From: Halichoerus grypus
Taxonomy: Eukaryota; Chordata; Mammalia; Carnivora; Phocidae
Assembly (NCBI RefSeq): GCF_964656455.1
Contig: NC_135724.1
Location: 7,989,466 to 8,053,465, forward strand
Length of the DNA: 64,000 nt
Reading direction: 5' to 3'
The stretch's first letter is position 1, and every line of letters starts with the position of its first letter. The notes beneath the pieces were generated by a model, which saw only the letters and a list, made by a program, of their open reading frames with translations, searched no databases and was not told where the DNA came from. Positions 46,481-58,880 of the stretch are shown here, piece by piece. The position numbers were made by a program, and so were the translations under genes.

Positions 46481-47817
46481 CTCAATGGCTCTTTTTCAAA
46501 TTCCATTTACCCTCTCCTTCTCTATTCCATCTCCCCACTCCCATAGTCATTCAAAATAACAGTACTCCCAGTCTAGTCTCTGCTGTGTTCTAATAAGGAC
46601 TAACCAGAGTTCACGTGAATGAATGTCTGTGTTCACAGGAAACAGAACTCCAAATGAGGTGCTCCACTATGCAGGGTTCTCCCAGTTCCCCTCAAAGGGG
46701 AGAAACAGCTCTAAAAGAGGGTCCCCTGGAGGTAACTTCACTTGAGAACATGCCCTAGGTACTGTGTAAGCTATTAATGACTGCCCTCCTTTTCCTGCTT
46801 TTAAAGTCTCAAACTTAAGCCTGTATGAAGGGGTGGCTTCAAAATTCCAGTCTTTTTCCAAATGACAAACAAAAGAAATTCACCAAATCAAAAGTTATGG
46901 AAACACTTTACTTTTAAAAAGTGAACACAGATACTTTAAAATATGTATCTGTGGGTCTTTAGATATAATTTTACTACAGATGGGTCTGTCCACCTCTCGC
47001 AATATTGTTGTTGTTCACGGCTGTAGGACTTCATTCTCAGGGTAAGTTTTGCAGTATTGTTGATATATTTCACGACCAAATATTTACCCTCCGTGCACAC
47101 AAAAATTTTAAACTCTCAGCAATGGAGAAGGGCAGAACTGTCCTGAAAACCCTGTGGTGTATCTATTCAGTATTTAAAATTTAATGTTTAATTATAGAAA
47201 GTAATGAAATTCTTCAAAGCACAGCCTTTCTGCAGAGCGGTTAAAACCAATTAACACTTTTATCCCATTAACAGTTTAATCTTTATTGTCATTTAACAAT
47301 GCAGGCATTCTACTTTTGTTTTAGCAGCTACGAAAAGGCTGAGGTTTCTCTCTATGAGCTCTGGTGAGTCAGACTTGGATCTGGTGTAAGAAAGTGAAAG
47401 CAAAATGGACAGACAAAAGCAATCAGATAGCAAGTCCAGAAATAGACCCAATTCATATGAGAGGTAAATATGGGATGAAAGCGTCATCTCTAGTCTGTGA
47501 GGGAAGCTGACTTTCCAATAAACTGTGTTGGACACTGGTCATTAGAAAAAAATACTGGATCCACGTCTCTACCTCCAGTGATACAAACTGCAGAGAAAGC
47601 AAGTGAAAAAAAGTAGTAGAAGAAAACAGGGAAGAATTCCTATATGAACTCAGAAGGAGGAAGGAGTTTCAAGCTATGATCCAAGCCAAAAGGTGACAAA
47701 AGAAAAAATGAATGAATCTCCTGAAAAAGATTTTTTTAAAAACAAAAAAGATATCATAACATATTAGCAGGCAAATAAAAACTAGAAAAAATATTTGGAA
47801 TTCACAACACCTGATGA

Positions 47818-47942
47818 CTTCTCATCTATAAAGTAGGTATATTATATCAGTCCTTTTTTGAGAGGGTTGTTTGAACATTAAATGAATAATATATGTAATC
47901 TTAAAACAGTGTGTATTATTATTAATCATTAAATAGTAGTAC
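47818..47942 (+). repeat. MIR fragment
   Basis: CTTCTCATCTATAAAGTAGG, GAGGGTTGTTTGAACATTAAATG, AAAACAGTGTGTATTATTATT follow sense MIR order. Confidence 0.65.
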
Positions 47943-48116
47943 TATTATCACTACTACTGTCAAAATAGATACCTAAAGCACAGTGCTAAATGAAAAAAAA
48001 AAAATAAATGAAAAAAGGGTGACAGTAATATGTATAGTGTACTAACACTTTTGTGAAAAAAGTATGTCTTTGCTTGCTTCTACATGAAACTCTGGACGAA
48101 TGCACAAGAAAGTAAC

Positions 48117-48320
48117 TTTTTTTTTTTTTTTAAGATTTATTTATTTATTATTGAGTGAGAGAGAGAGGAGAGAGAGAGAAAGCACGCTGGGGGAAGGGGC
48201 ACAGAGCGAGACTGAATCAAGAAGACTCCACGCTGAGCAGGGCATTCCCAGGACCCTGAGATCGTGACCTGAGCCGAAACCGAGTGGGATGCTTAACAGA
48301 CTGAGCCACCTAGGCGCCCC
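48117..48320 (-). mobile_element. Can-SINE, older form
   Basis: T-tract, AAGATTTATTTATTTATTA, long GA block, CACGCTGAGCAGGGCATTCC, ACCTGAGCCGAAACCGAGTG, CTGAGCCACCTAGGCGCCCC. No clear target duplication seen. Confidence 0.95.
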
Positions 48321-48559
48321 TCACTAATATTTCTTTATGTAAATGGTCAAATTAAAAAAAGAAGTGCTATTAATTTATTAATTGGATTTAATTAATTCAA
48401 ATTAAATTAATGTTAAATTTTAAAGCAAGGGTCAGACTACTCTCACAGGGCTTTTGTGAAGATGTGCCTAGCTCAGTCTCTGTCACTTAGCAAATACACT
48501 TTTACTGTCAAACTTATAAAATACTGTACTCATCATTTGGGGCCTTCCTTCCAATTGAA

Positions 48560-48584
48560 ACACACACACACGCATACACACACA
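48560..48584. repeat. (CA)n tract
   Basis: CA repeats interrupted by CGCATA. Confidence 0.96.
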
Positions 48585-48696
48585 GTCTCTTTCCAGTTTA
48601 GCAGACATCTGATCTGATTTTCAAGACAACCAGGTTTGCAGAGTCTGGTATGTAATGAATTGAAATAACAGCAACAATTGTAGCAATGGTGAGAAT

Positions 48697-48895
48697 AATA
48701 GCTAGCACTCAGGGGGCAAGGATTTAGGCCAGGCTTGGTGTTGAACACAGCATGTGCATTACCTCACCGAGCCTCAAACACCTGCAGGGCCCTCACTGCT
48801 TCCTCTTACAGAAAACACCTTCCTAAGGAGGTGAAGGAATCTGCCCAAGGTCATTGAAATTTAAGTGGCTGAGCTGCAGTCTGAACCCAGACCTG
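48697..48895 (-). repeat. MIR
   Basis: TAATAGCTAGCACTCAGGGG, GGCCAGGCTTGGTGTTG, GAATCTGCCCAAGGTCATTG, GCAGTCTGAACCCAG: antisense MIR. Confidence 0.82.
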
Positions 48896-50193
48896 TGATT
48901 CTAGAGGGAAGCTCATTATCACTAAGCTCAATTTTGTTCATTCAAGATGAGAAGCAGAAATGCATGCATAATTCTTTAATGATGAACATTTCCGTAGTGG
49001 AGAGAAAGAGAGAGCTCAGCACAGGGCTTGGGATAAAACATTTTGAAGGTGCTCTCTCCCTCTCTGCTGCTGTTCCTCTTCTGTCCAATCAAGTTCCCAA
49101 GAATATTTCTCAACGATGCGCCCATAAAATGCATGTTAAGGTAAATCAGTCAATTAGTCAATAAAACAGGTGAATTGCAATCAAATCCTCTCTGCACTCC
49201 CAAATTCATGTCAAGTCCTTTGTAAGGAGGAAGGTATAGTAGAACATTTGCTGTCCTCTGCCCCTTGACTGCATTATTGTATGGCGCCAAACATTTAATG
49301 CATATGGTGACTGCTAGTTGATTTCACTGATGGGACCTTAGGCGATACAATGCTTTCCCTCAAACAAGTTGAGAAACCTGATCCTGCAAGGAGATCTTGA
49401 TTTTAGTCCAGGATTTGCTGAAAATTAGCTTTGTGAAATACCTTTTTGATCCTTTATAAAACTAAGGCTTTTTTAAATGAAAGAGTTGATCTAAATGATC
49501 TCGAGTGTACAAATCTGTTTGAAGATTCTCTAAGTCTTCCACTTGTGGTGGCCAAATCATAATCACATTAATTAAAACATCTCCATCTTTTTGAATATTT
49601 TCAAAGTTTTAATTTTATTCTATTTTATTTACTTTTTCTTACTTTTGAATTTTCTCCTTTGGTTTTTCAACTCAATGCAAAAATCAATCAAGTGTCCCCA
49701 AAATTTTGGCTTTAGTAAATTCTTAAAGAGAGATATCTATAAGATGCTCTTCTACTTACCTTCTTTTCTGCCTCAAAAGTTTAGAACGGAAAAATCCACC
49801 AGGTGAAGGTGTAAAGTGAGTCATAACACTTCAGCTGCTACTTAATGACCTCAACACACAATCACAAATTCCTACCATTATCATTATTATATTGCTACAT
49901 TAGATGTTTATGAGGGTTTAGGGCAAAAAAACTTTTTTAAAGGCTTACAGCTAATTTTCTATTCATCCTGTACATATATCTCCAGGTGGCTTTATCTGAA
50001 AAATACTGGATACTCTTTGAGGATTAGGAGTTTAACATCCTTAACCCCCAGAGCAATCACAAAAAACACCTCATGTACTCCATATGCCTGTGGACTGAAA
50101 TGACTTGAAAATTATATGATGGCGACCTGACAAGTATTGATTTGTAGTCCCTGAGAGTGAAAAATAAAGCAAAATAAAATATAAAAGAGAGAA

Positions 50194-50211
50194 TTTTTTT
50201 TTTTTTTTTTT
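50194..50211. repeat. T18 homopolymer followed by AAAG
   Basis: T-run then AAAGAACAA. The TTTAAAG start resembles the edge of a minus-strand Can-SINE, but no body follows. Confidence 0.9.
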
Positions 50212-50850
50212 AAAGAACAATCCCCCGGCGTTAGTGTATTCTTCTGAATGGAATAGACCAAACCACCACAAAGAGAACAGAGAACTGATCCATCTTATGT
50301 TTCTGGCTGACGTACTTGTTCTATTTTAAAACTCCTTGGGGGAGGCTGGGTGTATATCATATGAAACAGTACGGACATAGACTCAAGCTGATTTGTCTGG
50401 GAGAGAGCTAATAACAAAAGCAAGTCAAGCGAAAACTTAAATTCTGTCATTTAGAAATTATATTTCCCTTTTAAAGTGAATTTGACTGCCAGGATATGGT
50501 TGGGAAATTTTTACAGTTTAACATGCAAGTTACTAATATTTACTCACTGAATTAGAAGAATTATGCTTCTCTTCACCATTTTGAGGGGAACCTAAAAATG
50601 AGATCATTATATTCCCTCAGAGCAAAAAAGCCTGTAATCAGGGTTTACAAATTATGTCTTTATTCTCTTTTTGTGCCAAACATAATGAAAGCAATTTTTA
50701 AATTAAAGATAATTTCCGTGTCTCATGTGACTAGAGAGGAAAGTGTTTCAACTATAGCCAAAATAGAAAAGAAATGCAAGACTATACTTGATTTTACATT
50801 GATTTACTTTTTTACATTACAATCTTGCCTTTTCTTTTTAGGTTATTTTT

Positions 50851-50925
50851 ATGCATTCATTGGCATTTTTTTGGACATCAACCAATCACATGTCAAGCAC
50901 TGTATTAGCCTCTGGAAAATATTTT
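50851..50925 (-). repeat. Possible L2 fragment
   Basis: ATGCATTCATTGGCATTTTTTTGG, ACATGTCAAGCACTGTATTAGCC resemble antisense L2 3' end. Confidence 0.55.
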
Positions 50926-50954
50926 TAAAAATCATATTAAAAAAGAAATAAGTA

Positions 50955-51126
50955 GGGGCTCCTGGGTGGCTCAGATGGGTAAGCTTCTGCCTTCAGCTCA
51001 GGTCATGATCCCAGGTCCTGGGGTCAGGCTCCCAACACAGCAGGGAGTCTGCGTCTCTCTCTCCCTCTGCCTTTCCCCCTGCTGTGTTCTCTGTCTCTCA
51101 AATGAATAAATAAAATCTTAAAAAAA
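50955..51126 (+). mobile_element. Can-SINE
   Basis: GGGGCTCCTGGGTGGCTCAG, TCTGCCTTCAGCTCAGGTC, CAGCAGGGAGTCTGCGTC, tail AATGAATAAATAAAATCTTA. Target duplication AAAAAGAAATAAGTA before 50955 and ending at 51140. Confidence 0.97.
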
Positions 51127-51674
51127 AAAAGAAATAAGTAAATAATAAACATTAACTCCTGAGTTGTATTTACTCTCATACATATTTACCTTTTCATTTA
51201 AAAACTGAGCAAATGAGTAGGTGATTATATGAAATACATAATATAATAACACATTTTAGAGATTAAAAGCTAGTGAATTGGTTATATTGTGTTAAAATTT
51301 TCTCTACAGGTTTTTAGTTGACAGATCACTGATAGAGTATAACTTTTAGTCTTTTATTGCCATTATCAAAACAAGCCACCTAGTAAAATCACACAATCAT
51401 TCCTATATATTGAGGGCAAATACTGATGGGTAATATAAAAGATGTGAACATATGTTTAAGTAAGAGCTTTTTCATCTGTTTTGAAACAGAAATGAAAATT
51501 TAGTGCCATTTACTTAAATTTTAAAAATTAAAGAATTTCAAATGCAACTACCTAGATTAAAAAAAAAAATAATGTCAAATGTCATCATTCCAGGTTAACA
51601 GATTTTAAACCTTAATTTTTAAACTCCATTTAAACTTTAAACTGAATTCCTTTAAAAACCTGAATTGGGAATAT

Positions 51675-51832
51675 AGCCAATGCTATTGTGATGGTGTTAT
51701 GGTCGCAGAGGGGCTTCACTTGTGGTGAGCATAGCATAATGTATAGAGATGTTGAATCACGAAGTTGTACACCTGAAACTGATGTGACCTTGTGTGTCAA
51801 CTAGACTCAAATAAAAAAATAAACAAAAATCA
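51675..51832 (+). mobile_element. 5'-truncated L1 3' end
   Basis: CACTTGTGGTGAGCATAGC, GATGTTGAATCACGAAGTTG, TACACCTGAAACTGATGTGAC, tail CAAATAAAAAAATAAACAAAAA: carnivore L1 3' UTR, sense. Target duplication GAATTGGGAATAT (51662-51674) and GAATTGAAAATAT (51833-51845). Confidence 0.92.
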
Positions 51833-52971
51833 GAATTGAAAATATGAACAGATCATTTGAATCACCTTTAATGTAGAAGCTAAGAAATGGAACCAATATT
51901 TCCCCATCATAAATAAAAGTGTCAGCCCTTTTATGTTATCCCTTGGTATCTTTGACCTTCTTAAGTGTAAGAATCTGGTGCTCACCAAGGTTCATACTGA
52001 TGTATCCTAGTTCAGGGCTGACCAACCATCTCGGTGTTTCCCTTGATGAATCAGGTATAAATCTGTATTATGGCACTTTTAACATCCCAGCATTTTTAAT
52101 TTTACATGCTTTCTTCCCAACTAGATTTTTCATATAAGACATGAAAGGAAGGAAAATCACAGTGCCTCGAAAATCTTAAAAATCTAGAGACAAAGCAGAA
52201 ACGATTCAGGATTTCTTAGGGGAGGTGACTTCTGAGAATATAATTCCTTTTACTGTTTGAGCAGGTTTTCCATCCCTATCCACCCCCCACCGATCTACCT
52301 TCACTTTCAATCTACCTCAAATAGTTTCTAGATTCCTACATACATCAAGTCATGGAACAAAGCAAATGACAGAAGAGATACTGATATTGAACGTTCCAAA
52401 AAAGATGTAAAGAAATGTTAGTTGCATACATGAACAAAATATTACTTATCCTATTCTGACCCAATTTTGGTTTTCAGTATTGCTGTTTTTAAAATTAGAA
52501 GGTTTGACTACGTGATTAATAAACTCTTTTTTCAAATATAGAAGTTCCTAGCTAAGCTGTGACTTAGTTCCATTTGAGGGGTAGTTTACTTTAAACTCCA
52601 TTTAGTAATCGCTGTGTTTCAAGAGGTGGTTAATACCATTAAAACATGATTTACTATGTTGTGTTTCTTCAGTCTGAACTTGGGTAATTCTACTTTTCCT
52701 TAGTAACTTCCACGCAAGGGTTAAGAGAGGGTAGGTTCATGGAGTCATCCTACTACTGCCCAGGTGTTCATGGAAGAAAGGGCATGGCCTCCAGCAGGAA
52801 CCTGCAGGTCATATCAAGGTTCATTTATGTCCATCTCAGATCAGGGCAATTTATCATTTATTGAGCTTCAATAGTCCCATGGCTGCTATTGGAAATTCTC
52901 ACTCAACCTGTCTGCCTCACATCCTGGAATCACCTTTATAGAGCCAAGAGCCACTCTTCACGGCAGGTGTG

Positions 52972-53041
52972 TTGGATCATTTTATGTGCCAACTTGACTA
53001 GGCCGCAGGGTGCCTGGACATTGAGTTAAACAAAGTTCTGG

Positions 53042-53072
<31 letters not shown>

Positions 53073-53335
53073 GCGGGGGGGGGGGGGTTTATAGATGAGA
53101 TTAACATTTGGATCCGTAAACTAAGTGAAGCAGATTGTCCTCCCCACTGTGGGTGGGCCTCCTCCAATCCATGGGAAGCCTGGACAGAAGAAAAGGTGGT
53201 AAGAGAGAATTCAGTCTTTCTGCCTATTTTTGAGCTGGGACATTAGTCTTCTCCTGCACTTGGACTTGAATTTACACCCCCAGCTCTCCTGGGGCTCTAG
53301 CTTGCTCACTGCAGATGGCGAGACTTCCCCACTTG
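52972..53335. mobile_element. Ancient LTR-like interspersed repeat
   Basis: ATTTTATGTGCCAACTTGAC, TAGGCCGCAGGGTGCCTGG, AGATTAACATTTGGATCCG, GTGGGTGGGCCTCCTCCAATC, TTGAGCTGGGACATTAGTC, TCCTGGGGCTCTAGCTTG follow a widespread mammalian repeat with the motif order TGTCAACTTGACTGGGC ... GTGGGTGGGCATCATCCAATC ... GAGCTGGGACATC ... CTCCAGCTTGC. I recall it as LTR-like but cannot name the family. A microsatellite interrupts it at 53044-53087. Confidence 0.7.
53044..53087. repeat. (GT)14 plus G13 compound microsatellite
   Basis: GT units to 53072, GC, then thirteen G (53075-53087), embedded in the LTR-like repeat. Confidence 0.99.
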
Positions 53336-55175
53336 ACTAATTCAGCTGGCACATCTCTGTCTTCGAACTCTGCCAGGCTCCCCTGTGCCAGTGGAAATCC
53401 CACATTCCAGCTCTGGGCGCTTGCGAGTGGTGAGTGGGATCCATGTCTCTGACGTGACAAAAATTATGTGGGTGGTGGGGAGAGCAAAGAATGGAGAACA
53501 CTAGACTTTACAAGAGGGGTGTATTTCTGTTTTCATTTTTTCTTCACTAAGGACGGAGCTCTTCCAGTTCTTCCTGCTGAGATCTACACAGACTCTTGCT
53601 TTCTGAGTCAGGGCGTGGTGAAAAGAGAAGAAAACTACTGCCCACCACACCCAAGAGGTGTCACTTTCTATTCCCCAAACACAGGCCTAGACTCAGTAAG
53701 ACTTGTCATTCAAGGGCACCTTATTACTCAAGGGCACTTTCTCCCTAATCTGCCAAGGGTTTTTATTTGCTTTGAGTACTTTTATTCCAGCAAAAGAAAC
53801 ATGAAGTCAGTATTCTGCTTCTGAAATTTAGAGTAAGATTCGAGTCTTCCTAGCAGGTTTTTATAAGTTTTCAAAAGTCATATCTAAATGACTAAGTCTG
53901 AGTTTTCTTATATATCCTGGCTAGAGAGAAACTGAGACATGACTTAAGAGAGGACTCTGTTCCTTCCAGACCTGGGTGATGGTGGGAAAGAGAAAACAGA
54001 AAGAGAAAGCCCTGGGTGAGGCTTACATACCCTGATATCTCTTATCTGAGTGGATATTCTGAAGAAGACAGGAATTAATAAGTTGGTATCTAGATTGAAC
54101 CAATGGCCCTACACTTGTGACTCCACGTAGGCCTCAGTTCAGAGGCAGAGCATCTAGAAAGTTCTGTGTAGAGGACTGGGGTTGAAGAAGAGGATATGAA
54201 TATTCTAAGACTAAGGAAACTGCTTTGATCAGTGGATCCAGTGAAAAGTGCCAGTATATGCCCCCAAAAGGCCAAATGGATAGATTCAGCAGCAGGCAAT
54301 ATGGGGAAGACCAGACCAGCTGGTGCTTGATCTGAGGCTCCTTAACTACCTAAGGCCATGTACGTCGGCTATCTGTTCAAAGAGCATACTACATAAAACA
54401 GAAGAAGGGGGGGAGGTAAACCAGTATATTACCAAGGTGACACACCCCAAAATGACAATTTAAAGTGGCTTCTCATTGGGAGGGAGCTTATGAAAAATAT
54501 TAGATAGAAAATAATCTCCACTATCTTTGCTCAACTGAGTTGCATTAAAATTCTAGAGCCAGCCATAGTTGGGAAATAGTTGCAATTTCAAATAGCAACA
54601 TCCTCACTCCCTTGCCTGTGAAATTAATTGGCAAAGGTTTCCATTTCCTGTGATCTCACATTATCTAGTCCTCCGGTCCGCTCTACAGGCTTTCCATACA
54701 TTTGTGGGGAAAAATCTTTCCAAGTTTCTGCCCACACTCTTTCCAGTTCCTCAACCATATCGTTCCTAGCTTTCAACAATCATTTGAGGGTATGGAGTAA
54801 AATGAATGCATTTTATTTTGATTGGTGTTATTACTGAAGAGGCTCTTGCCATTGACAGAAACCCAGAGAAAGAGCCAAAACCAAAAAAACGTATTCTTAG
54901 ATGTTGAGCATAGAGGATGATTTGTGCCGGAACATCCAAATTCACCCGTTCAGTGACTTAAGCTAGGAGGAGACTGCTGGCCCCTGAGACTGTGCCTCAG
55001 GGTTAGAGGCTCAGTGGTGGAGACTCAGGAGAAGGTGAGGAGGGTCTTGGCGAGGGTCTGCAGCCTCTTCCTGAATTTTCAGACCTCTGTTCCATTTTGT
55101 CTAATGTGAGGTAGAATTTACTGCATGTGATGGATTCCATAAGGCTTCAGACAATGGGGACTGATTCTGTATTTT

Positions 55176-55367
55176 TTATTTAATTTAATTTATTTATTTG
55201 ACAGAGAGACACAGCAAGAGAGAGGGAACACAAGCAGGTGGAGGGGGAGAGGGAGAAGCAGGCTTCCCGCTGAGCAGGGAGCCTGATGCGGGGCTCCATC
55301 CCAGGACCCTGGGATCATGACCTGAGCCGAAGGCAGACGCTTAACGACTGAGCCACCCAGGCGCCCC
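55176..55367 (-). mobile_element. Can-SINE
   Basis: Near-consensus: ATTTATTTATTTGACAGAGAG, GGCTTCCCGCTGAGCAGG, GATGCGGGGCTCCATCCCAG, CTGAGCCACCCAGGCGCCCC. Target duplication TGATTCTGTATTTT at 55162-55175 and 55368-55381. Confidence 0.99.
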
Positions 55368-56979
55368 TGATTCTGTATTTTAAATAAACACTTTAGGTTG
55401 TGACTTCTGCACACCTAAGATTGAGATTAGTGCTTTCAGAGCAAGCCCGGGACAGTTTCCTGCTCCATCCAGCGTAGGTGAGAACCAGAACCATGCAGAC
55501 CCCTCTCATGGGATCAAATCCTCATTATCTTGTTCACTCCTTCCACATTTATCTATCTATCGTTCACAGTGTGCAAGCACTTGGCCCGGTGTAGGACAGG
55601 CTGCGCGGTGACAGGTGGTGATTTGGAAAAGCTACACAAGTGAGATTCTGGCTCTCCTTGCATGGAGTTCCTACTCTCTCCACCACCTCCGGTTCACCAC
55701 ATCTCCATGCCTGGGCCCCTATCCATTCCTTTCCTAGTTCCAGAAATATCTCCAATCGTTAATGAAGCACTTTCAAGAGAGTTGAGGCAGGCTGGTGGTC
55801 GGAATGAAGTTAATGACTTATGTAACTGACAGGTATTTCCAGAAACAGAATTTTGATTTTCTGGAGGGGGCGATTTCAAGTCTGTGGGAGTGAGAGCCAT
55901 GACCATGGTGATGTCAGAGGGCTGTGTGGAGATACTAGTTTCCTGGTGTGTCAGGAGGAAGAAAGGAGATAAGAAAATCCTGCCTTACAGACATGCCCCC
56001 TTAACATTCCTTACAACTGTGGCAAGAGCTGGTCAAGGCACCTGCTGCAGCTCATTTAAGAACCGGCCCCCCTGGGGGCTCCCCAGCTTCTCTGCATGAG
56101 TGGCCAGGCAGAGAGAGAGAGAAGACAGATGATCTGGCCGCTCAGCATCCTCTCTGGCCGCCTGCTCAGCTCAGGATGACAAACTGTGGAAGCCCCAAGG
56201 AGCTGGGGCTTTCTGGGAATCTTTTCTACCAGTCTCAGCCCGGCACCAACTGTTGTAAAGAATGGAATAAAAATGCCATAGGAAAGTAGTTCAGAGAAAT
56301 TTACTCTTTTACCCTTGAGACCTAATGGGGATTCAAGCAGTATGCATTTTATTTTATTTTTCTTAATGGTCAAAGCCCTTAGCTGCATACTGTAAATACC
56401 TATCATGGATCAAAGCAATCTTAGTGAAAAATATTCCTTTCAGCTTTGCTAGTTGTTAAAGCTCCATGAAGTGCTCATTTGAAATGCTATCTTCTCTATG
56501 AACAAAAAGATCATTTGTTCCTAAGTTGTATTTGCATGATTTCATTTTTTTCTTATTGCATATAAGGATGTTTATAGAATCTCAATTATATAACGTTTTG
56601 TATTGCTCTGTTATCTACAATTCTAAATGCTGGAGCTACAAAGATATCTTATGTTTCTATAATTCATACTGTTTTTTTCCCACCTAGGGATTAATTACTC
56701 ATTTCAGTTTCCAACAGTTATTTCTCTTGCTACTTTAATTAGGTTTTCCTACAAATTGAAGGGGAGAAGGAATAAGCAAGGTAGAAAACAAGAGAATTGA
56801 AAAGCAAGTCTACTGTTTCTTTCCAATTTACGTCAAAGGGAGTGGTAAAGGTTTTAAGACCAGGGTGAAGAGCCTGAGTGGCACTGGGGGACCCCTAACA
56901 GAGGGAAGGAGAACGTGCAAGGCTAAGACGATGCGTTGGGAGGCAGGTGCCACCCTGGGAAACACATGGATGAGGAGCC

Positions 56980-57155
56980 CAAGGGCTTGGGCTCAGCTCC
57001 AATGCTTTGGAAAAGTCACCTGACCCCCGAGTCTCAGCTGCTCAGCTATAAAACTATTTGCCTTATGCACTTTATAGGATTGCTAGGAGGATCAAAATGT
57101 GAAAGCATTTTGGAAACTGTCAAGCACTTTGAAATGAAAGATATTATTAGTGTGA
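56980..57155 (+). repeat. MIR
   Basis: GCTTTGGAAAAGTCACCTGACC, GAGTCTCAGCTGCTCAGCTAT, ATAGGATTGCTAGGAGGATC, GTCAAGCACTTTG, ATATTATTAGTG: sense MIR. Confidence 0.78.
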
Positions 57156-57927
57156 TTATGAGAGATGGTTTGACAAAAGCATATAGTATCTGGAGACTAA
57201 CACTAAAACATCCTCCTTAGCAAATGTCCTCTTGCTGTTCTTCGGAGTATCCTCAGCCTCTGCTCTATCCCGGATGATGCTGCATCTTTGCATCATCCGT
57301 GTTTGGAGATGGTGTTTCCTGGTCTCAAACTGTGACCCACAAGGCCCCTGACAGGCCAATTGCACCCTAGTGTGTGCTCTGTCAAACCAGCAATGGTCCC
57401 CGTAAGAGAATTTGCCTGTGAAAAACTGCTTCCCCCCTGGGTAAAGCAGAAACTTTCCGCGGAGGGAGATCTGCCCTCTGCTTCCAGCAACACAGACCGT
57501 GTTTGAGAAGGGGACGAGAACCACTTTGCTATTTCACCAGCTCATGGAAAGGTCATTTTTCACCCTGTTTCTCCTGCAGTGGAAGGTTTTGATTGTATAG
57601 CTCTGGTAATGTTGCCTTTTTTGAAATTCATTTTTGTTCTCAGGGGCTGTGCTATCTTCCCCCATACGAGTTTCATTATATTTAGTGCAGCAGAGCATGG
57701 ATATGATGTAGTTAGAAGGGCAGGCAAAATAGCCCGTTACTATACCTATTGTCAGCTTGCTGCATGTTCAGTAGAAAACACAAAAAAAATTACTTATAGT
57801 TGATCAGGATTGGAATAAATAACAGTCTTAGTTTCTGATTTTTGGTTTGGGTGACTTTATGTATTTTTCTCTGGGGTTCTATTTAAAACATGGCAATTTA
57901 CGTTGGTGCCAAGAGTAAGAAAACAAC

Positions 57928-57951
57928 TTTTTTTTTTTTTTTTTTTTTTTT
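57928..57951. repeat. T24 homopolymer
   Basis: Longest T-run in the window; no L1 or SINE body recognised beside it. Confidence 0.98.
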
Positions 57952-58707
57952 AGTGGGAATTTCTTATTTCTTTAGAGTTTCTATGTTATTGCAGGGTTCA
58001 CTTGAACCCATTTTACTAGTAAATAGAACAATGATATATATTCTGTTACGATCCCGTGCTGTCATTTTAGATGTTTTTGCTGCATATTTGTGATTAATAT
58101 TTTAAATCAACATAAATATGATTGAATTTAACTTTAGAGACACGAAGTGTTTTGCCATTAATGCCAACACATGCCAAAGAAAACAGTCTAATTATTTACT
58201 ACTTAAATGTTCTAGTTGAAAAGAAGAGTTCTGGATTCAGGCAGGAATTTCTTTTCTGGATGTGCTCATGACTTGAGTGACTTGAATGTATTGATTGCTC
58301 TCTATTTGTACCGATATCTATTCTCTGTCCTTTTCCGGATAGTGTATGTCTGGCATTGTGCCCTGGGAAGCTGACTTCTACAGGCCCAGCCTTCCTTGCC
58401 TTCTGGTTTGGCCAAAGGGTGGGGCATTCCCAGAAGAGAATGGGAGTGAACAGGAGGTATTTTCCCCCACCCTTTCCTTCCTGTCTTAGCACTGTGGTTT
58501 TGGCAAGCTTCCATCCACCAAGGATCCAAGTTCTCTCCGGGTTCTGGTTTCCTTATTCCCTCAGGCACAGAATAGATAAAAGCTTCTCTCTGTTGCTACT
58601 CTTGGGATGCCCACCACCCTATGTTTGTTCCATAATCACACTCACACCTCTTTAAGGAACTCTTACACTGAATTCTCCCCAAATTCTTTGAGTAGGTAAT
58701 TTCTGTA

Positions 58708-58825
58708 TTGCTGGGCCCAAACTTAATTCATAACAAGTTATTTACTCTTTCAGACTCTCCATTTTCTCATTTACAAGATGAGGAAAATAATGACAGTACA
58801 TCTAATAAGTTTGCTGTGATGAACA
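58708..58825 (+). repeat. MIR fragment
   Basis: AAGTTATTTACTCTTTCAGAC, CTCCATTTTCTCATTTACAAG, ATGAGGAAAATAATGACAGTAC: sense MIR 3' half. Confidence 0.72.
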
Positions 58826-58845
58826 ATAATAAGGATGGTGACACT

Positions 58846-58880
58846 AGTAATAATAATGATAATAATAATAATAATAAATA
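58846..58880. repeat. (AAT)n microsatellite
   Basis: AAT repeats with one GAT interruption, directly following a MIR whose AATAATAGT block may be its seed. Confidence 0.97.

Noticed and set aside
50194..50220. T18-AAAG as a truncated Can-SINE
   Set aside because: No SINE body or flanking duplication could be found.
50598..50951. 117-residue open frame on the plus strand
   Set aside because: Unlike any known protein, includes an L2-like stretch and ends in the A-rich edge of a SINE; a chance open frame.
53468..53824. 118-residue open frame
   Set aside because: No recognisable domain, no splice signals supporting an exon, low-complexity start.
57156..57524. 122-residue open frame on the minus strand
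   Set aside because: No family resemblance and it starts inside a MIR relic; expected by chance in 64 kb.
57890..58093. T24 as the tail of a processed pseudogene
   Set aside because: No AATAAA at the right distance and no target duplication.
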